A DNA stretch of 64,000 nt from NCBI RefSeq assembly GCF_963966145.1, contig NC_091054.1:3472001-3536000 (forward strand), in the 5' to 3' direction. Shown here in pieces: positions 1 to 12,289 of the stretch (position 1 is the first letter of the stretch; the number at the start of each line of letters is the position of its first letter). Source of the DNA: Tenebrio molitor (lineage: Eukaryota > Arthropoda > Insecta > Coleoptera > Tenebrionidae). A program made the translations under genes and the position numbers. The notes beneath the pieces were generated by a model, which was not told the origin of the DNA, searched no databases, and worked only from the letters and a program-made list of their open reading frames with translations.

Positions 1-920
1 AGGAAGATCTAATAATTCACTTTAAAGTACCTTCGAAAAGTATTTGTTGCGCGGTATGATTACTCTCTAAAACTCATTCCGACTATTTAGTTTATTATCC
101 GGCTCGAAGGACCGATTTCGTTAAACGTACAGAGATCGAGTAATTCAGGTGGGAAAAGCAAGTAATTAAAAGTGTGGTCCGCCGTGGCGAGTTATGCAAA
201 ACTTCCGCCTCCAACCCTGCTAAAAAATTCATAGGATTCTGGACCGGGGTGTATAACACGCGATTCCCTCAGAAACCTTCCTCATTAACTAAACCCTTTG
301 AAATTCAAAAGTTATTAACGTCCCATCATCCATCTCGATTCACGATCGCTGTCATCGACACTTCTACATTGTCGTGTCATTTCCTCCCCTTCCACCAGAA
401 AAACCCTTCGTATCGTTTATCTTATTATAAAGTGTTGGAATCGATGCGAATACGTGTCTGATCATATATTGCTTTCGCAATCCTTCCATCACAAAAGACC
501 TCCTTTTAAGTTGGTACTTTTCGATAAGAGACGTGCCTGTCAGACGTCAAATTTGTTTGCTCCTCGCTTTATTGGAGGCTTCTCCACTTGCGGAGCTTAA
601 GTAGTTCCGTGTTGGCCTTAATGACGGCGGCGCAACGCGCTGTCGCCATTTTGCGGGGTATGAATTTTTTTCGCATTAACGAGCTTTACTCACTCGAGAG
701 ATCTCACTTACATTGCACATTTTATCATAACAGTGTTACCTTGATAGTCTTAGTTTCTCCAATCGTCTGATTGAATCTAGCCCATAGAGAAAAATAAAAA
801 ACACAAAAAACAAAATAAACAGAATTGAGATGAAGAATTTTACGCATCCTGTTTCATTTTGATTTGTTACATATTTTTTTTTTATATATACAGTAAAAGT
901 AACCTATTGGAAATATGCTT
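1..920. other. No gene recognised
   Basis: AT-rich sequence. Two short open frames (174-461 and 588-770, plus) have no recognisable domain, intron signals or protein-like composition. I see no repeat family here. Confidence 0.5.
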
Positions 921-924
921 TAAA

Positions 925-1179
925 ACAAGGAAACCGCATTGGCGTACATTTTTTAAAACATGATATACAAGGTGTTTTTTTAAAATGTGCCGAAATTTTA
1001 CCTACGAGGTTCTTTGACAACGTAGAAGACTAAAAGCAATTAAAAAAAATTATAGCTCAAAAAATAAATGTCATTTTATTTTTTGACATTGAATTTTTTA
1101 GATATTTTTTCCGAGTTCTAGATGAAGCCAGTAGCTCGTGGTTAAAATATCTGTACAACTTTCAATAACACCCTGTATA
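925..1179. mobile_element. MITE family A, copy 1
   Basis: It begins around TACAAGGTGTTTTTTT and ends AACACCCTGTA, with a body shared with 20,197-20,446 and 35,714-35,924 (for example GTGCCGAAATTTTACCTACG, GACAACGTAGAAGA and the phrase GCCAGTAGCTCGTGGTTAAA). The left flank GGAAACCGCATTGG is also shared with copy 2. Confidence 0.85.
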
Positions 1180-1432
1180 ATTTAACGTCTAATTGCTTTT
1201 AATTTAATTTTCTTAATTTTAAATTTAATTTAGAAGATTATCTATTTTGTAAAACAAAGTAGCACCAAAGTTTTAATCCAATCGTGGCTCGGGTATTGGA
1301 AAAAAGTGACAAATAAATGAAATAAGCAAAATTATAGCTTATCAAGCTGTAATTTTAGGTTAGATATTATTATTTGATACTTGTCAACAAAAAATTACTT
1401 ACTCGGAGTAGTATTTGTTTTGTAAATGTACA

Positions 1433-1698
1433 TACAGGGTGTTTTTTAAATGGTAGTACAAAAAAAAAAACTGGTGAGGTGAGGATGAGTAGATCTATTG
1501 TCAGTACTCTGTTGAATTAAAACGTAATTGAGGTTGTCAAGCAACAATAATAATTTTGTTGTATTTTTGTCAATAGCATTGTCGGGTTGCCATGGTTTAA
1601 CTTATTGTTTAGCTGAAAAAAAGAATGTTTTCTTGACTCTTTAGAATCTCCATATGACCCAGGTTTTTTTTGTACTAGCAATTAAAAAACACCCTGTA
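1433..1698. mobile_element. MITE with CAGGGTG/CACCCTG ends
   Basis: TACAGGGTGTTTTTTAAATG at the left mirrors AAAAAACACCCTGTA at the right, flanked by TA. About 265 bp, with no coding capacity. Confidence 0.75.
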
Positions 1699-1861
1699 TA
1701 ATAAAAATAATATTTTGTAATTATCAAACTCACGATACATTATCAAATATAAATGATATCCTCGCGCCTGTTCACATATTAATGATCCACCACCTGTTGA
1801 TGTATGTTAAACAATAAATATCCCTATAATCCTAATGTAGTGTCTAGAGACAAAGTTGGCA

Positions 1862-1985
1862 CAAAATAATAGTATGTATATTATTCAACGAGCGAGTTGT
1901 GATGGCTATGAGGATGATTTTGTGTCACGAGCCGAAGGCGAGTGACGTAATTCATCCGAGTGAGTAATAGCCATTACAATATTCT
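1862..1985. mobile_element. Hairpin MITE inserted in a transposase remnant
   Basis: The arms GTGATGGCTATGAGGATGA and (reverse complement of the right) GTAATGGCTATTACTCAC surround the centre CGAGCCGAAGGCGAG. The element breaks the minus-strand transposase remnant just after its SPNIR motif. A related inverted copy lies at 7,021-7,110. Confidence 0.7.
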
Positions 1986-2255
1986 TATATTCGGAGAATT
2001 AATAAATTCTGTTCTATAAAACCATGCCTCATCTGTAAAAAAATAGAAGCGTAAACGTTGGGGCAGGTCAAGGAAAACACAAATTCTTGTGTAACAATGC
2101 ACGAAACGTTCCTGAAGATATCTCCATTTGTTGTGGCCAACGATGATTAGAAGTCTTCAGCACATTTTCTGAAATATCCTTAACTCTTTCAATGGTTTCT
2201 GGAGCACGTATTTATGGTCGTCCACTTCCGCTCTTTTCTCCTACATGACGTTTGT
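1985..2255 (-). pseudogene. Mariner-like (DUF4817-type) transposase remnant
   Basis: Minus-strand translation gives RSGSGRP, a stop, then IRAPETIERVKDISENV, RWPQQMEISSGTFRALLHKN, and after a gap FTDEAWFYRTEFINSPNIR. These match in order the GRPRSVRTPENIE linker, the second helix-turn-helix and the first catalytic block (F-x-D-E-A-W-F-x-x-x-G-Y-V-N-S-Q-N) of insect mariner-like transposases. Stops and frame changes show it is dead. A hairpin MITE follows it at 1,985 and U1 repeat DNA precedes it. Confidence 0.75.
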
Positions 2256-2256
2256 C

Positions 2257-2345
2257 ATCTATAAGTTGACAGTTGACAGGCTACGTCATACGTTAACGTA
2301 AAAAAAACCACCAGGCCACTTGGCCTCACATTTTTTTGAACGCTC
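2257..2345. repeat. Repeat family U, copy 1
   Basis: TTTGTCATCTATAAGTTGAC, GGCTACGTCATACGTTA and the CCAGGCCACTTGGCCTCA-type run also occur at 18,667-18,766 and 31,408-31,502. A second degenerate half (TTTTTTTGAACGCTCTATAC) repeats at about 2,408-2,437. Confidence 0.6.
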
Positions 2346-2459
2346 GATACATAAGGAAATAATGACAGGGTAACGCATACAAAAGCATCAGGCCTTTTGG
2401 CTCCAAATTTTTTTGAACGCTCTATACTTAAGGAAATAAGTGTTTATCATTTTTAATAT

Positions 2460-3690
2460 TTTAGTTTTTCAAGTTTTTAAATTTTTAATCGAATTCTGGA
2501 GCTTTGTTTATTATTAAAACACCCGATACGCAAAATAACCCGGATGTACAAACAAGATGAGAATATTTTATAAATTGAAATCCCATTGGGTATGCTTTTA
2601 GACAACCAAATGGGATTCTGAAAAAAGCAGAAGTGTAAAAAAAGACATTACGCTTGTGACGAATATTATGAAAGAGGACGCCGCCGCCGTAGGGAACTCT
2701 ATTGACGCATTTTTGTGGCTGTTTCGAATAGGACATATTCTATTGGACACCAACAGCGAATGAGACGTAGACAAGATTGTAAAAGCGAACTCGTGGGTGT
2801 CATTCATGCTCTTAAAATAAAGTTAAAAAAAAAATATGTCAACTGTGTTTTTTCTCGTGTATTTTTAGCGTCACTGTGACATTTTGTTTGAACAATTTGC
2901 AGGGCAAAACTGGAACATCATTCTCTCTCTAACCTCTCGAATAGTTCATTACGTGATGCAAAAAAAAAAAATACGAGTGGTTTGTCAAAGTTCGAGGGAA
3001 ACACCTGCCAACTCTTCTTTGCGGGAATTACTGCCACAAAGTCTATATTTTGTTTTCTGGCCTGAATTTGCTCTGCACGCCTCACATGTTTATAAAGTAA
3101 ACAATTTAACACAATGGTATTTATTCAAACCTCCCAAATTCTGTCACTTTCAACAGTTTGACCAAAACTGAAAATTTTCTAATTTCTGTGCATTGTCATA
3201 TTGTTGAAAACACACTATCTGTAAAGGTTTATTTTTTAGTCGTTATTGATTATGGAAATTTTCCGTATATCCGGGTGCATTATTGAAAATGTATTTTAAA
3301 TAATTGGAAGTGACAAGCGTGAAAATGTAAGGTTGGAGCTTTTCATTTCACTTTAAAATAGGAAAATTCGAATTCGCCGCCTGGATCGGTGTTTTTTATG
3401 TAAATACTGACGAAACGAAATTATATTAAAATATCGTCACAATCCAATATTGTCCGGAGAGGGACGGTAATAAAAGAAGCTAAGGGGATAATGTCGGAAA
3501 GCTCTCCCGAAGGACGACCTCTCAACTTGAAGTTGGTTTACAGTATTACTCCGATAATAAATCTGGTCCCAAACCGATTGATGCAGATTTTGATCTGTCA
3601 TTTAAAGAAATGGGTCCTTCGAACCGGACCGAATTTTCTATATTTTTGTTCCGAGCTGCAGTTATGTTACCTAAATTATTACAATCTCAA
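2460..3690. other. No gene recognised
   Basis: Short overlapping ORFs on both strands (for example 2,485-2,807 minus and 2,884-3,171 plus) have no recognisable motif. No repeat pairs were seen. Confidence 0.4.
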
Positions 3691-3925
3691 TGTCGTTTCC
3701 TTTCATCGCCGTCGATTATTATCTTCAGAAAATTGGTTCTATTAGTATGCTACCCACACACCGAGTTTCTTCGGGCGTAAGCAGAACTCAACGTACTAGT
3801 GTGGCTTTTCAGCACTCCCTGTTCGCATATTTTGTGAATTCACATGTCCTCTGTTACATTATAAAACCACGCCTCATCATTAAAAAAAAAAAAAAAAATG
3901 TTTCGGGTATCGTTATAAAAACCAC
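3690..3925 (-). pseudogene. Mariner-like transposase remnant, catalytic block
   Basis: On the minus strand, after a 15-17 base T run, translation gives FNDEAWFYN, then in another frame GHVNSQNMRTGSAEKPH, a stop, YVEFCLRPKKLGVWVAY, and later IEPIF. This follows the family order FSDEAWFHLDGYVNSQN, R-x-W-S-x-E-N-P-H, H-P-x-K-V-G-V-W-C-A-I, I-G-P-I-F-F. At least two frameshifts and stops are present. The catalytic Asp of the first block is kept. No terminal repeats were located. Confidence 0.75.
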
Positions 3926-4850
3926 TAAAGTTTTTGTGCCGCATTACCAGATAACGATTCCACAGAAAGATATTTTGAAGGGTCCAATGTAACATTTTGA
4001 GGACTTGAGGAGTTAAAAATGTATTAGGAAAGTTTAATTTAAACAAGCATTGTTACATTTCAAATTTTTGAAGAAGACAACATGGATAAAAAGACATTTG
4101 CAAAACGTTTCAGTGTTGGATTAAAACACGCATTAAAGAATGAAACATGTTAGAGTGTGATAAAAAATACTAAAGATCCTGTTTAACAATTATCGATAAA
4201 ATTATCAGACGAAGGAGACAACTTTGTGGGATAAGAGCAGGGTTAATGTAGTCATGCATAAATGGAGTAAAGTTTCGATAGAAAGTGATGCCAAGGGGAA
4301 TCGCAAATTTCTCGGACGGTCAAAGGTTAATCTCAAACGGCCTTTGGGTAATTAAGAAGGTGACATAAATGTCAATGAGTATATTTTATTCATTTTATTG
4401 CGAAATTTTGCTTGGGGCTTTCCTCGCCTATTTAAGGAATGTAACGTCAACAACAAGTTGAATTGTTGTTTGCAAGTTTCTCCGAAGGTTCGTCTAAATC
4501 TCGACTGGAAGTGTCTCCTCTACTGAAGCATTGTGACAGAAATTACGCAGCCACAGTAAGTCTAAAATTTAAGCGAAAATTAAAAAACGTTGAAAATAAG
4601 TTGAAATGTGCAACACACGAGTAAGAAATCTAAGACATGGCAACACAACCGCACGCCACTGAGATTAAAATCGGCGAAGCAGAGATAAATGCGCGGCGAG
4701 CTCACTACACCGCAAAATGCATCGGACAAATTTATCGTTACTGTGCAGCTCCTTGACGTCACATAGTGCAAAGTTTGTTTGGAAAAAATCTATCAATAAG
4801 TTAACACAGAGAAAAACCGATGAAAAAATGTAAACTGTATTATCCAAATA
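3926..4850. other. No gene recognised
   Basis: AT-rich, with only short ORFs and no terminal repeats seen. It may include unrecognisable upstream parts of the transposase relic at 3,690-3,925. Confidence 0.4.
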
Positions 4851-5261
4851 TACAGGGTGTAATAAAAATGACGCATAATATTTACATCACGTGATTCTAT
4901 ATTGAAATACAAGCAAAAAAACTCTAGTACCAATTTACTGTCAACGCTCTAGTAATGGAGTTATTAACAGTCAAAGTTGGAAATTTGCTTCGATTGTAAT
5001 GGAGAAATCATTAAAAAAAATCATTTTTAAAAATGGTGTTCATAAATGTTTAATCTATTGCAACTAAGCTAGAGTGATTTTTTGATCGTGACTAAAGTCA
5101 GAAAGTAACAAGGATTGTCATTAATGTCATTTTTGACAATATATAATAATAATTTGAAAAATATTCGTCCACGACCAAATTCGAATTAGAGTTTTTTGTT
5201 TGGTAATCAACGTAGATTCGATTGACACAAATATTATGCGCCATTTTTAATACACCCTGTA
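4851..5261. mobile_element. MITE with long terminal inverted repeats
   Basis: The left end TACAGGGTGTAATAAAAATG continues ACGCATAATATT. The right end reads AATATTATGCGCCATTTTTA followed by ATACACCCTGTA, so the arms match over about 32 bp. Flanked by TA; 411 bp. Confidence 0.85.
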
Positions 5262-7020
5262 TAATCCAGTTCTAAAACTTGATACTCCAATTTCAATTAT
5301 AATCGTCCAGATATTTGGATTTACATTTTAAACAAATAAAAACATTTAATTATGCCTAATGCTGTTATTTGCTGAAAATGTTTGTAGTCACAATATAGTG
5401 TTTATATTTTGTTTTATGTGTCCACTCACAGAATTGAATTATTTTTTGCAATTATTGTGTAGACGCAGTATTTGTTAATTCGACAGTATAGGTTTTAGAT
5501 ATTTTTTGGGATTTTGATCTGTATATTTGATTTTCTATCATTCGTTTTTATTATTTATTTGAACGGACGTTACATTCCAGTATTCCCCCATCTGCGGTTT
5601 AAATTAAAAACGTCAAACCCACTTACCTAAACAAATTTAATTTTTAGCAACCTAAACCATATTAAATTAAATGAAAACGTTTACTTGAAATTGTTGCCAT
5701 CTTTTAACATATTAAAACTTGAACAACCCACTCTAACCCCGTTAACCACGTCAAACTTTCTTAACTGCCACTAATTCCAAAGATTTGCAACAAGTTGAAA
5801 TAAATATTAGATGACGCTTGGCAAAAGCCAACAAAAAACGAAAGCTAGACTGGAAGTTTAATTTTTCAACAGACTTAAAAAGAAATTGCATTCGTTCTTG
5901 ACTGTTAATTAAAACTTTGATGTAGAGCTTTATGATTTTGCGTTGAAGGAAAACCTTATCTCGTTCCGGCGGGCGCTTTATCTGCGTAAGCTTCCTCCTG
6001 ATAAAAGAAACATAACACGTGGAAGTGAAATTGTAGTAACCGCCTAGTCATGACAGTATTTTTCAATTCCGTCTGAAATGAACAATCCGCTGAAAAACTT
6101 GAGACGATTTTCAGGATGAGCTCGCAGCCCGTAATCAAAACAAGAACCCGTCGAACCGGATCGATAAACGCTTGTGTATTGACACTGGAATGTCCATCAA
6201 CTTTTTCATAACAAACCCTCGCCCCCTTTCATTCATTCACCGTCATCATTTCGCATTCAGACGTCGCAGCTGAAACCGTTTGATTGATAATTAAGCGCGC
6301 CCCCATCATCCCCTGATGAAGTGTCGCGACCCTCGAAACAGGTAAAAAGAGAAGCAATTTTTCAACTGGTATCGGACAGAGTCAGTCAAGCAAAAGGAAG
6401 CAGCGATCGTCTATTCAAAGCTGTTCTGACAGCTCCGCCGAAGAGATGATCGTTATGTTTTTTTTTATATCCGTCCCGAGGATTCACTCCGTCTTTACAC
6501 GAAAATTAAACTAATGCCAAATCGATAGTGAGGCCGAATAATAAACGGAAATAGCAAATTGATTGCTTGTCAAACATTTTTACGGCAACGCCCCGCCCAC
6601 ACGTGTGGCACGTGACCGCCGTGACCTTGACATGTATTATTGTTTATCACCGTTGCTAACTTCGTTACGGTGGAAATGTTCTTCTTTGCCTCTTTTCTGT
6701 TTTTGTGCGTCAGGTGGACTCGATTGAGATCGATTTGATTTGAGTAAAGGAGACGACCAGTGCAAGATGGCGACCGAATTATTAATTTATGCACTTTTAC
6801 TACACAAAAACAAAGAAGACATTTCGCGTATTTTTTTTATGGTGGAAAATAAGAAAGAAGCGACTCGTTGATTGACGCATACGGGTGCCAGTTGCTGTCA
6901 AAACCAGTTGGAAGTTTTTCTTTTTTGACGTCAGCAACGCAATTTAAATTTAAAATGTTCCATCGAATAATTATTTTATCGGCGGAAGTAATTTAATCAC
7001 AGACAATTTAAATTTATTTC
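5262..7020. other. No gene recognised; E-box-like palindromes near 6.6 kb
   Basis: The stretch around 6,560-6,800 is richer in GC and holds ACACGTGT and CACGTG palindromes within 15 bp (6,599-6,614). That could be a regulatory block, but nothing else supports it. Confidence 0.3.
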
Positions 7021-7110
7021 GTATTTCACCACTCGCCTACGGCTCGTCTTGGAATTTTCATCCTCTTGTATAATAGCCGTCATTATACGCTCAATGAAGA
7101 ATGTACTATT
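7021..7110. mobile_element. Remnant of the hairpin MITE family seen at 1,862-1,985
   Basis: Read on the minus strand it gives TGACGGCTATTATAC, AGAGGATGAAAATTCC and GACGAGCCGTAGGCGAGTGG, parallel to the left arm and centre of the 1.9-kb copy. Confidence 0.55.
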
Positions 7111-8668
7111 ATTAGAATTCATGCACATCAGACAGTTCAATTAATTAATAGTAAATAATTAGAGTAGACAGGAATATTTCATTGTGGCCATCTACAAATT
7201 CCTTTATCTTTTGTCTACTGTCAACTTGTTCAGACATTTCTTGTTTGTTCGTTATATTTTATTTTATGTCTTTTTATCTATAGATTAAGATAGAAGTTTT
7301 GAAATTCGTGTATCTCGTGAAGTAATTCAATTGAAACATTATACGAGTATTTTATGCCCCAATAGAAAAGTCCTGAAAAGAACATTTGTCTTGTTCTATG
7401 AAAAGAGTTGTTTATGTGGTTTATGCCAAGGGAACGGAATAGAGAATAAATCCTATCTACATAAATGCAAAAAAAAAAACTAAAATAATTTAATTAGAAT
7501 GTCAACTTGGAAATAAATTTTTAATTACAAATTTGTCTAGAATTAATTTGAGTTAATTCCATTATTTTAAAATATCGGGCCTTCAAATAAATATATATTT
7601 AGAGTAGGCGTAGGTGACATTCTAATTCTGTTAACAGTGTAAAGATAATTTTTGTAGGTAACCAATTATTCTCTGGAGTTACACAGGTTGCATAGTAAGC
7701 TTTTTCCCAATTTAATATTGTCATATTCCGTGGAGGGAGAATAGGGAGAATGCACTACAAAAATTAAAAATATTTTCTAACATAATTTTATTTCGTTAAA
7801 TGTCAGACGATTCTTGTGTCATTTTCTACGCTGGAAAAATGTTGCAAACAATTGAATTTCCATAGGTCGCTCTAAATATAAATTTATTTGAAGGCCCGTT
7901 ATGTGGTGTTAAAAAATAAAACATTTTATTTCTTTCTCAGTTCTGTTGTTCCAAAGTATGGGGTGTCGAAATGAAAATCCGATCAAGAATGCTTTGTCAC
8001 AAGTTCTGTTTATCTTCTGTTTCTCGCAGCTCACGAAACCTTGTAGCTGTCACTGTTGTCAAGTTTAACCTTTAATTTGTGAAAGGGTTTTTGTTTTCCA
8101 TTCTGTGCTTTATTTTTATTAAAAACAGTTTTTTCTTTAAACTAACTGTCCAGAATTCCAAAACGGTTTATTCAACAGAACAAAAGGCTGCAAGAACAAG
8201 AGTGGGTGGTTCGTCACTCAACTAAATGTAACATAATTAATATTTTTTGTGAAATATTTTTATACAATCACGCAGGCAATTTGTTTGGAAATTGGTATTT
8301 TTTGGGATTTGTGCGTCATTCATGAAGAAAATACATTAACACGAATTGGCACGCAGAAAACAACAATATTTAATTGCACATCTCATTGCTATAGCAACGG
8401 TGACGCATGAAGCGTCAGTGCTGCATTCTATTACGTTCGAAATGAAATATCCGGGAAACAGGACACTCTTAACAATTTGTAACGTTATATCTATCTATGG
8501 ATTAATTTTCCAACTAAAAACCGATCGAACCACGAACTCTAGTCACAAAAACACAATTATATTGCAATCCTGAATGAAAAAAAAGTTTGAAAAATAAGTA
8601 ATTGTATCGTTTTGTTGGCAAGCTGGTAAAAAATACTATAAGAAATTGTGAATATGTATTTATAAATT
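7111..8668. other. No gene recognised
   Basis: AT-rich. The 75-codon ORF at 8,346-8,573 (plus) has no recognisable domain. TTCAAATAAATATATATTT and its approximate inverse near 7,585 and 7,880 may be ends of a small element. Confidence 0.3.
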
Positions 8669-8755
8669 ACCTCGGCTGCGCCTCGGCCAGAAAACTCAAA
8701 CTCAGACGAAAAAGACGCACTTTTTGGCCTTGGTACACAATTAACTATTAATTAA
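8669..8755. repeat. Repeat family O, copy 1
   Basis: CCTCGGCTGCGCCTCGG hairpin, then CCAGAAAACTCA, AGACGAAAAAGACGCAC and TTTTTGGCCTTG. Nearly the same at 13,501-13,590. Confidence 0.75.
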
Positions 8756-10970
8756 TCTTTCTCAGTCGTCAGGTTTTACCTAAATTAAAAACAAAAATAT
8801 TTCCATTTTTCGCGTTTTACTCGATTTCTGTTTTGAGAGAGAATCTAAACCTGAAGGGATTTTTTTTAATCTAAGGTAAAAACATAATATGTGTTTAGTA
8901 TCAACACATATGTAATATCAAACTTGTGACACTCATTTGATTGTCATAATTACATATTTAAGGCACTAGTGCGGTAAAACTAAAGAGCAAGATGAATTAT
9001 TGGCAATAACATTTTTGTATTCTGATTCTGATTTCTCCGTTCTCAAAATTATATCCTCGATATCTGTCTTTCTTCGTGTGAAGCAGTTATTTTGTTATAT
9101 ACTGGTCATATCTTTATAAAATTATTGTAACTGTTAACATTAACAACAATTTTTATACTTTCAAAAACCTTACAATGTTTAAACTGCAATTTCTGAAACA
9201 TAATAGGCGTGATATGAAATTTTGACCCTTTTTTAATATCTCTGAAAGCTTCTCCACTCAGCTATTTGAGAACACTCTTAAAGCATTTTCATCTCCCACT
9301 TGTTCTTTTCTTATTACGAGAGAAATATTATATTTTATGGAACCTATTAGATCACAACATAATATATTTTAACAATTTTAGCACGATGGATTCTTGAAAA
9401 ATAATTTTTCAATTACGACTCAGTTGTCAAGTATTCAATTTCTTTTTTGCTATCATGGAAGGCGATCTGATAATTCGGTGTTCTTATAACAAGCGTCTTC
9501 CGGAGCGAAGTGTCCAAGATGCAAAGAGAAGAGCACCACAACTCAAAGCGTGAACTAATTTATAAAACTTATTTTTATTTATAATACTTTGACATTTGAC
9601 TGTTGACATCTGCTTTGACAGCTTTAACAGCTCTCATAGTTCCACACAATAAAATCATAGAGCGCACAGTTCCACGGGACTCTTGATATACATACCTACA
9701 TTCTTTTATAGACACATCGTATTATTCTCATCTCAGAAACATTTTTAGTCTGATTTAACACTCTGTACCATTGCAACAAATGAAGTTAAATCAGTTTATG
9801 TTTATGAGATGTTTGCATTTCGCTGCGCGACGAAAATATGGATTTGTAAAAATATCAATTTTTCCATTTAGCGTGCAGCGCTCCTGAATTTATGCGCTTG
9901 TTTACAGCCGTTCGCCTAATTGGATCTAATTCAGACGTCAATCTGTCAAAATTTTGAACTGAAAACGAGTTATTTCGGGACTGCTACATTTTACGGTTGA
10001 AGACAGCCACCCAGGCAATCCGTTAATTAGAGACTTCAGCGTTTTCAGGCTCCCGCAGTGTGTTTACACGGCTGCTCCCTCGGAGGGAATATCTCTTTAT
10101 TATTGGTCCGTTAATTGTCCTGTCAGTTTCATACTTGGCGTAAACCAGATAATCTGTGTGAATGCAATTGGGAATTGGAAATCGCTTAAGCAAACCCGTT
10201 GACAGCTCATTAAGTAACAAAAGTATATCTATCAGTCCCGCCCCCACTAATGTCAACATCGAAACGAAACCCGATCGCCGTATTTACTCATATCCTTAAA
10301 TTCGATCGACCTTGCCGGAAAGCTCCGGGACCTACCTTTCCGATAACGCTCGGTAATTAAAAAAGCAACCGCCATCCCTTACGACTCCGCCGGTAAATCC
10401 GGGGCTGAACTTATTTTCCAAACAAGGGATGAGTTAAATGGGGAGAACTAAAACCAGACAAAAGGCTCAGCGGACAACATTAACACAGGAGGTCTCTCTC
10501 GGGGTCCCTTTTAAAGTCCGCAATTCGATTATTCGCAGTGTTCTGGTGAATTTTTCCGAAACAAACTAATTTGTTTGCTTTTAGAATCTGTCATGTTTTG
10601 GGCGGGCGTCCTTGAGAATGGGGATGAAAGAACGAGAGCGCGGAAGCTCTCATCGAGGGTGAATCACGTTCAAAATCATGCTCGAGACGAGAACAATCAG
10701 ACGCGTCACGAATTTCAAATTATTGTTTTGGTGAAGGGTGAGACAGGGCTGAGCTGGAGCTGCATGGTGGGGCGTCTAGTTAATGAGGGTAGCGTACTGG
10801 AGCACAAATAATTTGTTTCGTAGAATCGCTAATTTACCATTTTACACTGGATAGGATACCAGACGATCGAAAATAAATCAAGTAAGCCACGATAATCGTC
10901 GCTCAGTTGGCAGCATTGCTTGTCAAATGCAGCAATAGCAAGTCTTTATTAAAGGTTAGGGGATTTAAAT
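8756..10970. other. No gene recognised
   Basis: AT-rich up to about 9,980. 10,020-10,820 is richer in GC with short ORFs on both strands (10,023-10,259 minus; 10,575-10,811 plus) that resemble no family I know. Confidence 0.3.
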
Positions 10971-10974
10971 ACCG

Positions 10975-11075
10975 CACAGTAGTGCGCGAAATCGATGTTC
11001 GCGCACTACTATTCGGTCGCAAGCCATTTGAAGCACTAGTGCGCGAACGTCGATTTCGCGCACTAGTGCTCCAAA
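10975..11075. repeat. Palindromic repeat family L, copy 1
   Basis: AGTGCGCGAAATCGATGTTC is followed by GCGCACTACTATTCGG, then GAAGCACTAGTGCGCGAACG and TCGATTTCGCGCACTAGTGC: nested inverted repeats. Shares GAAGCACTAGTGCGCGAAC with 21,421-21,502. The 148-codon ORF across it is therefore repeat-derived. Confidence 0.75.
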
Positions 11076-11556
11076 ATCATTCAAAAAACATTCGCCTATT
11101 CACAAAGGGTATACGACAAATCAGACATAATGTTCGTTGTATGAACTTCAATGCAAGAAGACGTATTCGGTACATTCGCGCAAATGAAGCACGAGCGACG
11201 AAGGAGCGAGTGCCTCAAATAATGCGCTCATGCGCCAAAAATGTCCACGTAAATAACTATGTATTTTCTTTGACTACAGCAAAATACGCAAAATATGTAA
11301 TAGGATTTTTTTTAACATTAATTAGTGTAGATAGTTGTATTGTTGATAAGTGACAAAACAGGAAAAGGACATTTATCGCAGGAAGGAATAACGTGTTGGC
11401 TTGTGGTTCTCTTGATTGGTCTTTTAATTCGTGATAATTAGATGCATGATTATCACGGGAAAGCGAAGAATTATCAGAAGAAAAGTCATGATTATCGACT
11501 AATTAGAAGATGATTTGTTGTCATTAAACAATTGCATAAACATAGTCTGTTTTTTA

Positions 11557-11835
11557 ATCAAAGAACCACGAGCTGTTGATTTAGGTTCGCAAATATAAAA
11601 TTTTACTAAATTTAGGGAATTTAATGATATCTATTGGCTATAGCAACCTGACCTGACCTGACCTGTCATTTTTTATGTCCTTGAAAGTACGCAAACTCGC
11701 ATTTAAAATTTGAACGTGTTATTAAAAATGCCTCTCAAAGTGAGACATTTGTTAAACTTTCAAATTAGTTGTTATTAACTTTATTAAAAATGCTGTGCTA
11801 CTAATATCTCTAATAACCTCAATTTTTATATGATG
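11557..11835. mobile_element. Repeat family K, copy 1
   Basis: Starts ATCAAAGAACCACGAGCTG. The inner sequence AATTTAATGATATCTATTGG, then GTACGCAAACTCGCATTTAA, recurs at 49,960-50,276, whose right end GTGGTTCTTTGAT mirrors this left end. TGACC is repeated three to four times at 11,648-11,664. Confidence 0.75.
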
Positions 11836-12289
11836 AGATTGAAATTTTATTTAAAAATTATACCTCCACCAAAAAAAAACATTATTGTTTTACATTTCAT
11901 ACACCGTTTTCAGTTGTTGCTACTGTTGTGAACTATTTACTTTGAATGTTTCTACATTAATTGTTTACTTTTAATTTGTCCAATAATTAAAATTTTTCCA
12001 TTGTCACCCTTGATTTTATGGTTGCTGAAGTTTCCTCTTTCACTAACTTTCGTTATTTTTGTCCAATTGTTCATTTTAAGTCAATCTAAAATGTGCACTG
12101 AATTCAGAAGAGCATATTTCATGATTCGGCTGGCTCAGTTTTTGGAAAAACAAATTAGACTAGAAGAAAAAAATAAACACGAGTTTCAACAAAACGGATA
12201 AAATTCTATTATTAGGCAACCCACTATACTTCTGAACTACCTGCTTCAAGAGCATTGAGGGGCAGGTCTTATAAACATACTCAATACTC

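Noticed and set aside
2485..2807. Overlapping minus-strand ORFs of 83 and 69 codons
   Set aside because: I looked for a transposase or zinc-finger pattern and found none in any frame.
6595..6620. Promoter defined by CACGTG boxes
   Set aside because: Two palindromes alone, with no gene nearby, are not enough.
10907..11353. 148-codon plus-strand ORF
   Set aside because: It runs through palindromic family L repeat DNA, has an unusual Arg-rich composition from the repeat, starts at a non-ATG codon and has no known domain.
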